From positions 1 to 10,914 of the forward strand of contig MDJN01000216.1 of NCBI GenBank assembly GCA_001995005.1: a DNA stretch of 10,914 bases, in the 5' to 3' direction. This document shows positions 6,370-10,914 of this stretch, in pieces. The position numbers were made by a program, and so were the translations under genes. Origin of the DNA: Candidatus Parepulonipiscium sp. PG-Nun2H_MBin03. GTDB lineage: Bacteria > Bacillota > Clostridia > Lachnospirales > Cellulosilyticaceae. A model generated the notes under the pieces. It had not been told where the DNA came from and did no database searches. It worked only from the letters and a program-made list of their open reading frames with translations. How positions within the stretch are numbered: the first letter of the stretch is position 1; each line of letters opens with the position of its first letter.

Positions 6370-7272
6370 ATGAAAAAAGAGTTTAAATCGGGATTTATTT
6401 CGATAGTAGGTAGAGCAAACGTAGGAAAATCTACTTTGATGAATAGATTGATAGGCGAAAAAATTGCTATAATGTCAAATAAACCACAAACGACAAGGAA
6501 TAAAGTTCAAACAATACTTACAACTGATGATTTTCAGGCAATATTTATAGATACACCAGGAATTCATATACCTAAGAATAAATTAGGTGAAATTATGGTA
6601 AAGTCTGCTAATTCTACTCTAAATGAGGTAGATATAGTTCTTTTTGTAGTGGAGCCTAATACACATATTGGTAAATTAGACTTAGAAATTATACAAAAGC
6701 TTAAAACATTAAATACTACAATATTTTTATGTATTAATAAAATAGATTCCGTAAATAAAGAAGCTCAATTAGAGAGCATAAATTGTTATAAAGATGCTAT
6801 GGATTTTGCAGAAGTTATACCAGTTTCAGCATTTGAAGGAACGAATATAGATAAATTGATGCAATGTATCAATAATTATTTGCCAGAAGGCCCAAAATTC
6901 TTCCCAGAAGATATGATCACCGATCAACCAGAGCGTCAAATAGTTTCTGAATTAATTAGAGAAAAATCTTTGCATCTACTAGATAAAGAAATTCCGCATG
7001 GAATTACAATTGAAATAAATACTATGAAAAAACGTGACAATAGTGATATTGTAGATATTGAAGCTACAATAATTTGCGAAAGAGACTCTCATAAGCGAAT
7101 TATAATAGGAAAAAATGGCCAGATGATAAAAAGCATTGGAACAAATGCACGTAGAGATATAGAAAGGCTATTAGGCTCAAAAATATATCTGAATTTATGG
7201 GTAAAAATAAAGAAAAAGTGGAGAGACAGCGATTTCTTGTTAAAAAATTATGGTTACAACCAAATAGATTAA
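6370..7272 (+). CDS. era: GTPase Era
   Basis: 300 residues, the normal Era length. GTPase motifs in order: G1 GRANVGKS (14-21), G2 around T41-T42 in KPQTTRN, G3 DTPG (61-64), G4 NKID (123-126), G5 SAF (153-155). The C-terminal KH domain carries IIGKNG (245-250) and QMIKSIG. Era binds the 3' end of 16S rRNA and GTP during 30S maturation and is usually essential. The start ATG 6370 has AGGAGA (6359-6364) inside the last codons of ybeY, two bases after that gene ends. Functionally it belongs with the neighbouring ybeY, since both act on the 16S 3' end. All motifs are intact and nothing looks unusual. Confidence 0.98.
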   Translation: MKKEFKSGFISIVGRANVGKSTLMNRLIGEKIAIMSNKPQTTRNKVQTILTTDDFQAIFIDTPGIHIPKNKLGEIMVKSANSTLNEVDIVLFVVEPNTHIGKLDLEIIQKLKTLNTTIFLCINKIDSVNKEAQLESINCYKDAMDFAEVIPVSAFEGTNIDKLMQCINNYLPEGPKFFPEDMITDQPERQIVSELIREKSLHLLDKEIPHGITIEINTMKKRDNSDIVDIEATIICERDSHKRIIIGKNGQMIKSIGTNARRDIERLLGSKIYLNLWVKIKKKWRDSDFLLKNYGYNQID

Positions 7273-7286
7273 AAATTATAACTTTG

Positions 7287-7375
7287 CTTACTTAGCTTTG
7301 GTAATATTTGCTTAGTATTTTATAAGAATAAATTACAAATACTATATTAACACCAATTGTGTCAACCAAAGTAAG
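7287..7375 (+). repeat. Long imperfect inverted repeat between era and yqzL
   Basis: The 114-bp gap after era is built of nested complementary blocks. CTTAC (7287-7291) and TTTGG (7297-7301) pair with GTAAG (7371-7375) and CCAAA (7366-7370). TAGTATTT (7313-7320) pairs perfectly with AAATACTA (7337-7344). AATA (7303-7306) can pair with TATT (7345-7348). The right outer arm runs into the yqzL Shine-Dalgarno (7373-7379). There is no T-run, so a simple terminator is unlikely. A translation-control element or the relic of a small palindromic element are both possible. Confidence 0.4.
7298..7326 (+). promoter_or_regulatory. Possible sigma-A promoter for yqzL-recO
   Basis: TTGGTA (7298-7303) and TATAAG (7321-7326) are 17 bp apart, with 4/6 and 5/6 matches to consensus. 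It lies in the only sizeable gap of the operon. A start near 7333 would leave the left arms of the inverted repeat outside the transcript. Chance matches are common in such AT-rich DNA. Confidence 0.35.
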
Positions 7376-7386
7376 GGGGCAATTTT

Positions 7387-7500
7387 ATGAACAAATTTTG
7401 GAGAGATTTTGAGACTACTGGTAGCGTAGAGAATTATTTGTCATATAAGGCAAGCGAAGAAGAGAGCACCGGTACAGAAGATAGGACACAGGAAGAATGA
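7387..7500 (+). CDS. yqzL: YqzL family small protein
   Basis: A 37-residue ORF opening MNKFWRDFETTGSVENYLSY, followed by an acidic Ser/Thr/Glu tail. The pattern W-x(2)-F-x(2)-TG-S/N-x(2)-x-YL in the first 20 residues is that of the YqzL family, a tiny protein of unknown function found between era and recO in many Firmicutes; position and motif support each other. ATG 7387 follows AAGGGGG (7373-7379) at a good distance. Its stop overlaps the recO start in an ATGA arrangement, so the two are probably translationally coupled. B. subtilis YqzL is slightly longer (about 47 residues). The tail here differs from the family and may be unconstrained. Confidence 0.85.
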   Translation: MNKFWRDFETTGSVENYLSYKASEEESTGTEDRTQEE

Positions 7501-8234
7501 AGTTAAATTTAAAAGGGCTTATTATAAAAGAATATATAGTAGGTGAGAGTGATAAGTACATCACTCTCTTTAGTGAATCTAGAGGACTTTTACAAGTATC
7601 TGCCAAAAACGCAAAAAAATATAATACAGCTCTGGCAGCAGGCACCCAAATGTTTGTATATGGTAATTTTTCGCTCAATAAAACTCGTAATACATACAAA
7701 ATAATAGATGTTGAAATCTTAAATATGTTTCATAAGCTAAGAGAAGATATAGTAAGTTTAGCATATGCAAGCTACATTATGGAATTTATACAAGAAGTTG
7801 CAAAAGAACAAGTAAGAGATAGAGAATTATTTAGACTTACTTTATATACATTACACGAATTTACAAAAGCTAAATTACCAAAGAGCATGGTTAAATGTGT
7901 GTTTGAACTAGTAGCATTAAAATACTTAGGGCTTATGCCAAATTTAGAATATTGTGTAGAATGCAATAAACCAGTGGATAATAAATATAATTTTAGTATT
8001 GAGAGTGGTGGATATGTATGTGAGAATTGCAAACAAGTATATATTAAAATTAGTGAGGATACTTTTATTGCAATGAAATATATGTTACAATCTCCTTTAA
8101 ATAAATTATTTCACTTTAAAGCAAGTGATAAGGTAATCCGAGAATTTAATAAAGTCATAGAACAATATACTATATATTATATTGAAAAAAAATTTACTAC
8201 TGCTAATTTTATAAAAGAGCTAGAGAATATTTAG
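7497..8234 (+). CDS. recO: DNA repair protein RecO
   Basis: 245 residues, standard for RecO. An N-terminal OB-fold (about 1-80) contains KGLIIKEYIVGESDKYITLFS and the AKNAKK segment. A helical middle follows, then a four-cysteine zinc site C153-x2-C156 ... C175-x2-C178 (CVEC and CENC). RecO works with RecR and RecF to load RecA onto SSB-coated single-stranded DNA, and can anneal strands. The start ATG 7497 overlaps the yqzL stop by four bases, with CAGGAAG just upstream. It keeps its usual place after era-yqzL. No terminator separates it from the peptidase gene 34 bp downstream, so read-through is likely. Everything expected is present. Confidence 0.95.
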   Translation: MKLNLKGLIIKEYIVGESDKYITLFSESRGLLQVSAKNAKKYNTALAAGTQMFVYGNFSLNKTRNTYKIIDVEILNMFHKLREDIVSLAYASYIMEFIQEVAKEQVRDRELFRLTLYTLHEFTKAKLPKSMVKCVFELVALKYLGLMPNLEYCVECNKPVDNKYNFSIESGGYVCENCKQVYIKISEDTFIAMKYMLQSPLNKLFHFKASDKVIREFNKVIEQYTIYYIEKKFTTANFIKELENI

Positions 8235-8268
8235 TGGTTATTTTTAACGACGAAGGGACAGAACATTA

Positions 8269-10038
8269 ATGATTAAACAACGCTTAGAAGAGTTAAGATT
8301 ACTTATGCAACAAAGAGGGATAGACGTGTATTATATTCCATCAGCCGACTTTCATAATAGTGAAGAAGTGGGAGAACATTTTAGAGCACGTGAGTATATG
8401 TCAGGATTTACTGGTTCATCAGGCTGCCTTATTGTAACTGCTACCGAAGCAGTATTATATACGGACGGCAGATACTTTATTCAAGCAGAAAAACAACTAG
8501 CTAATACTGAGATTAAGTTATATAAAATGGGTGTACCGGATGTTCCAAAAAAATATGATTATGTAAGAGATGTTATACCAGAAGGCGGAAAATTGGGCTT
8601 TGATGGAAGAGTAGTGGATGTAAAAGCAGGGGTTAAATTTCAACAAAAGATAAGCACAAAAAATGCGACCATTGTCTATAATGAAGATTTAGTAGGATTG
8701 GTATGGAAAAATAGGCCAAACATAGCTTTTAGTAAAGCTTTTATCTTAGATGAAAAATATACTGGAGAAAGTCTTGGAGATAAACTAAATAGGGTAAGAG
8801 ATGAGATGACTAAAATGAATGTTAAAGTTCATGTCATAAATACATTAGACGACATAGCATGGCTTTATAACATACGTGGTAATGATATACCGCATTTCCC
8901 TGTGATTTTAGCTTATACAATAGTAACATTAGACTCAGCAGTTATTTTTGTGGATGAAAACAAGCTAACCGATGAAATAAAGGAATTATTTGTTCAAAAT
9001 AAAATAAATATTTTACCATATAATGATATTTATGAATATGTAAAAAAAATAGCAGAACCTGTATTAATAGATATAGAAAAATTAAACTATTGTTTGTATG
9101 CTAATTTAAATGCTACAAAAATAGAAGCAGATAACCCAACTATGTTATTTAAGGCTATTAAAAATGATACAGAAATAGAGAACGTAAGAAATTGTCATAT
9201 TAGAGACGGCGTGGCATGTACTAAATTTATGTACTGGTTAAAGCATAACAAAGATATAACTGAAATAGATGCACAGAAAAAAATGACGGAACTGCGAAGG
9301 GAACAAGAGCTATATATAGAAGATAGCTTTACGACTATTTCGGCTTTTAAAGAAAATGCAGCCATCATGCATTATAGTGTAACCGAAGAAAGCAATGTTA
9401 AACTAAGTGATGCTGGGCTATACCTTATCGACTCTGGAGGACAATATTTTGATGGTACTACAGATATTACAAGGACGATTGCAATATCAGAAATTGACAG
9501 TACATTAAAATTACATTATACTGCTGTACTTAGAGGAATGATTAATCTAAGTTGTGCTAAATTTTTAGAAGGGGTGACGGGTAGAAATTTAGATATTTTA
9601 GCAAGAGGGCCTGTTTGGGATTTAGATATAGACTATCGTTCTGGTACAGGACATGGTATAGGATTTGTGCTAAATGTACATGAAGGACCTAATGGTATTA
9701 GATGGCGAGTTGTCCCAGAACGTAGGGATAGTTGTATATTAAAAGCAGGTATGATAACTACCAATGAACCAGGAATATATATCGAAAATTCTCATGGAAT
9801 ACGCATCGAGAATGAATTATTAATACAAGAACATGCGGTAAATGAATATGGAAAATTTCTAAAGTTTGAAACCATTACGTTAGCGCCCATAGACATTGAC
9901 GCTATAGAGCCGACTTTAATGAACCAAAAAGAAAAAGACTGGCTAAATGAGTATCATAAATTAGTATATGAAAAAATTTCGCCTTATTTAGAAGAAAAAG
10001 AAAAGTCTTGGTTGAAAATTTATACACGTGATATTTAA
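8269..10038 (+). CDS. Aminopeptidase P family Xaa-Pro peptidase (M24B, long form)
   Basis: 589 residues, the length of the three-domain long aminopeptidase P family. Two creatinase-like N-terminal domains (about 1-130 and 140-295; TDGRYF at 65-70, WLYNIRGNDIPHFPV at 198-212) precede the pita-bread catalytic domain (about 300-530) and a short M24_C tail (535-589). All five dimetal ligands are in place: D388 (LIDSG), D399 (GTTDITRT), H462 (GTGHGIG), E500 (NEPG) and E514 (IRIENE). Such enzymes remove an N-terminal residue preceding proline, usually using manganese. No signal peptide is seen, so it is cytoplasmic. ATG 8269 follows AAGGGA (8253-8258). It stands 34 bp after recO and 14 bp before traX in the same run of genes. 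The product class is sure; the physiological substrate is not. Confidence 0.93.
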   Translation: MIKQRLEELRLLMQQRGIDVYYIPSADFHNSEEVGEHFRAREYMSGFTGSSGCLIVTATEAVLYTDGRYFIQAEKQLANTEIKLYKMGVPDVPKKYDYVRDVIPEGGKLGFDGRVVDVKAGVKFQQKISTKNATIVYNEDLVGLVWKNRPNIAFSKAFILDEKYTGESLGDKLNRVRDEMTKMNVKVHVINTLDDIAWLYNIRGNDIPHFPVILAYTIVTLDSAVIFVDENKLTDEIKELFVQNKINILPYNDIYEYVKKIAEPVLIDIEKLNYCLYANLNATKIEADNPTMLFKAIKNDTEIENVRNCHIRDGVACTKFMYWLKHNKDITEIDAQKKMTELRREQELYIEDSFTTISAFKENAAIMHYSVTEESNVKLSDAGLYLIDSGGQYFDGTTDITRTIAISEIDSTLKLHYTAVLRGMINLSCAKFLEGVTGRNLDILARGPVWDLDIDYRSGTGHGIGFVLNVHEGPNGIRWRVVPERRDSCILKAGMITTNEPGIYIENSHGIRIENELLIQEHAVNEYGKFLKFETITLAPIDIDAIEPTLMNQKEKDWLNEYHKLVYEKISPYLEEKEKSWLKIYTRDI

Positions 10039-10052
10039 GGGGAGAGTGTAAT

Positions 10053-10784
10053 GTGCTATTCACAAGAGAAGGAATAAAAATAGTTGCAATGGTATGTATG
10101 CTAATAGACCATGTTGGCCTCACAGGATTGGCGGGAGAACATTGGCTAGTTTGTCGTATGTTAGGTAGAATAGCTTTTCCAATATTTTCATATCAGCTAG
10201 CAAGTGGATATATTTACACTTCAAATAAACAACAGTATATTAAAACCATTGCTATATTTGCTGTCATAAGTGAAATACCATACAACTTATTTTTTGGTGG
10301 TATAATTAATCCGTTTTATCAAAGCATTATGTTAACGCTATTAATATCAATCATTGGTATTTCTATTATTGATAAGTGGTGCAATTTTAATGCACATTTG
10401 CTTAAATCTACAATAATTATGCTATTGGTTTTGATGATTTTTGGTACGCTAGGAACATTGACTTTTGTAGACTACGGTCAAATGGGCGTAATAAGCACAA
10501 TTTTATTATATGTAGGTATGCAACAACCAAATAAATATATTAAAAGCACAATAATTTTTGCAATAATTTGCTGGGCAAATTTATCTATAGGTGGCCTTCA
10601 AATTATCATCCTTAATAGAGAAGTAGCATTACAATCATTTGCGGTATTATCCTTACTTTTTATTATCCCATATATCTTGCAAGGAGAACAAAAGATTTTA
10701 CAAGGTAATAAGGCGAAAGTTTTTAAATATGTAAGTTACTGGTTTTACCCAGTACATTTATTAATCTTATCAATGATAACATGA
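10053..10784 (+). CDS. TraX family membrane protein
   Basis: 243 residues with about seven or eight hydrophobic segments. TraX family marks are KIVAMVCMLIDHVG (9-22, with D19-H20), GRIAFPIFSYQLASGY (38-53), a polar loop, and the C-terminal YWFYPVHLLIL (229-239). In F-like plasmids TraX N-acetylates pilin; chromosomal homologues are common in Firmicutes with no known partner, and no conjugation gene occurs here, so the role is open (perhaps an acyltransferase of a surface molecule, inference). The start is GTG 10053 after AAGGGGAG (10037-10044). The overlapping ATG at 10051 is in another frame that stops after eight codons. It is the last gene of the run, 14 bp after the peptidase and just before a terminator. 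Confidence 0.88.
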   Translation: MLFTREGIKIVAMVCMLIDHVGLTGLAGEHWLVCRMLGRIAFPIFSYQLASGYIYTSNKQQYIKTIAIFAVISEIPYNLFFGGIINPFYQSIMLTLLISIIGISIIDKWCNFNAHLLKSTIIMLLVLMIFGTLGTLTFVDYGQMGVISTILLYVGMQQPNKYIKSTIIFAIICWANLSIGGLQIIILNREVALQSFAVLSLLFIIPYILQGEQKILQGNKAKVFKYVSYWFYPVHLLILSMIT

Positions 10785-10787
10785 AGA

Positions 10788-10817
10788 AAAAGGGAGGTCT
10801 TATTTGATCTCCCTTTT
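10788..10817 (+). terminator. Rho-independent terminator after traX
   Basis: A 12-bp stem, AAAAGGGAGGTC (10788-10799) with GATCTCCCTTTT (10806-10817) and one G-T pair, closes a 6-nt loop. It ends in a T-run four bases after the traX stop. It marks the end of the long gene run begun at yqfC. The A-run on the left arm also lets it act in the reverse direction. Confidence 0.85.
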
Positions 10818-10821
10818 AACG

Positions 10822-10914
10822 TTTATCTGAAAGAACTTGCTCTGATACTCCCGCCTCTTAGGCGGTGAGATAAAGAGCAAGTAATCTTTTCAGATTAAGG
10901 CAACTAACATTCAG
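10822..10914. mobile_element. Probable end of an IS200/IS605-type element (partial, runs off the right edge)
   Basis: A three-tier hairpin spans 10825-10895. The outer arms are ATCTGAAAGA (10825-10834) with TCTTTTCAGAT (10885-10895), the middle arms ACTTGCTCT (10835-10843) with AGAGCAAGT (10874-10882), and the tip CCGCC-TCTTA-GGCGG (10851-10865). Subterminal imperfect hairpins of this kind, with a small GC-rich tip, mark IS200/IS605 ends. TTTAT (10822-10826) just outside resembles target/TAM motifs of some TnpB elements. The sequence after it (AAGGCAACTAACATTCAG) also looks like TnpB-associated end sequence, from memory. No transposase or TnpB lies on the left, so a gene would have to be to the right, or this is a solitary end. 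It could instead be a standalone structured RNA. Confidence 0.45.

Noticed and set aside
10051..10077. ATG at 10051 as a start for traX
   Set aside because: That frame stops after eight codons; the family sequence is in the GTG 10053 frame.
1..10914. CRISPR arrays, tRNA or rRNA genes, tandem repeats
   Set aside because: No regularly spaced direct repeats, tRNA cloverleaf or rRNA-like sequence was seen on reading either strand.

Overview
The window is AT-rich and reads as the chromosome of an endospore-forming, low-GC Firmicute of class Clostridia. A Lachnospirales relative such as Cellulosilyticum or Epulopiscium is my guess, not something the sequence proves. The evidence is the gene order rpsU / yqfC-yqfD-phoH-pgpH-ybeY-era-yqzL-recO, which is the classical Firmicutes 'yqf' cluster, together with AGA/AGG-dominated arginine codons, strong purine-rich Shine-Dalgarno sites and TTG/GTG starts. 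All confidently called genes are on the + strand.

Left edge (1-813): one open reading frame that looks like two genes joined. Its first half is a gammaproteobacterial UbiK/YqiC-type protein at about 42% GC by hand count. Its last ~90 codons are at about 27% GC and look clostridial. The join falls near base 535. It is either a contig or amplification chimera or a real transferred fusion; bases 1-165 probably belong to the foreign side.

Region 814-1241: a strong sigma-A promoter, a short structured leader, rpsU (ribosomal protein S21) and a rho-independent terminator, forming a self-contained single-gene unit.

Region 1242-10784: ten tightly packed same-strand genes. yqfC and yqfD (sporulation proteins, with a possible sigma-E promoter) are followed by phoH (NTPase), pgpH (membrane c-di-AMP phosphodiesterase), ybeY (rRNA-maturation metalloprotein) and era (30S-assembly GTPase). 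Then come the tiny yqzL, recO (recombination mediator), an M24B aminopeptidase P and a membrane TraX-family protein. Most junctions overlap or are shorter than 35 bp. The exception is 7273-7386, which holds a long imperfect inverted repeat and a possible promoter before yqzL-recO. The run ends at a clear terminator (10788-10817). Functionally the block joins ribosome biogenesis (S21, YbeY, Era), c-di-AMP turnover (PgpH), DNA repair (RecO) and sporulation (YqfC/D).

Right edge (10818-10914): a three-tier hairpin preceded by TTTAT, resembling an end of an IS200/IS605-type (TnpA/TnpB) element. It is cut by the window edge, so no transposase or TnpB gene is visible.

Most of the window is ordinary core genome. 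The points worth a second look are the UbiK hybrid, the possible leader pseudoknot of rpsU, the inverted repeat before yqzL, and the IS605-like end.
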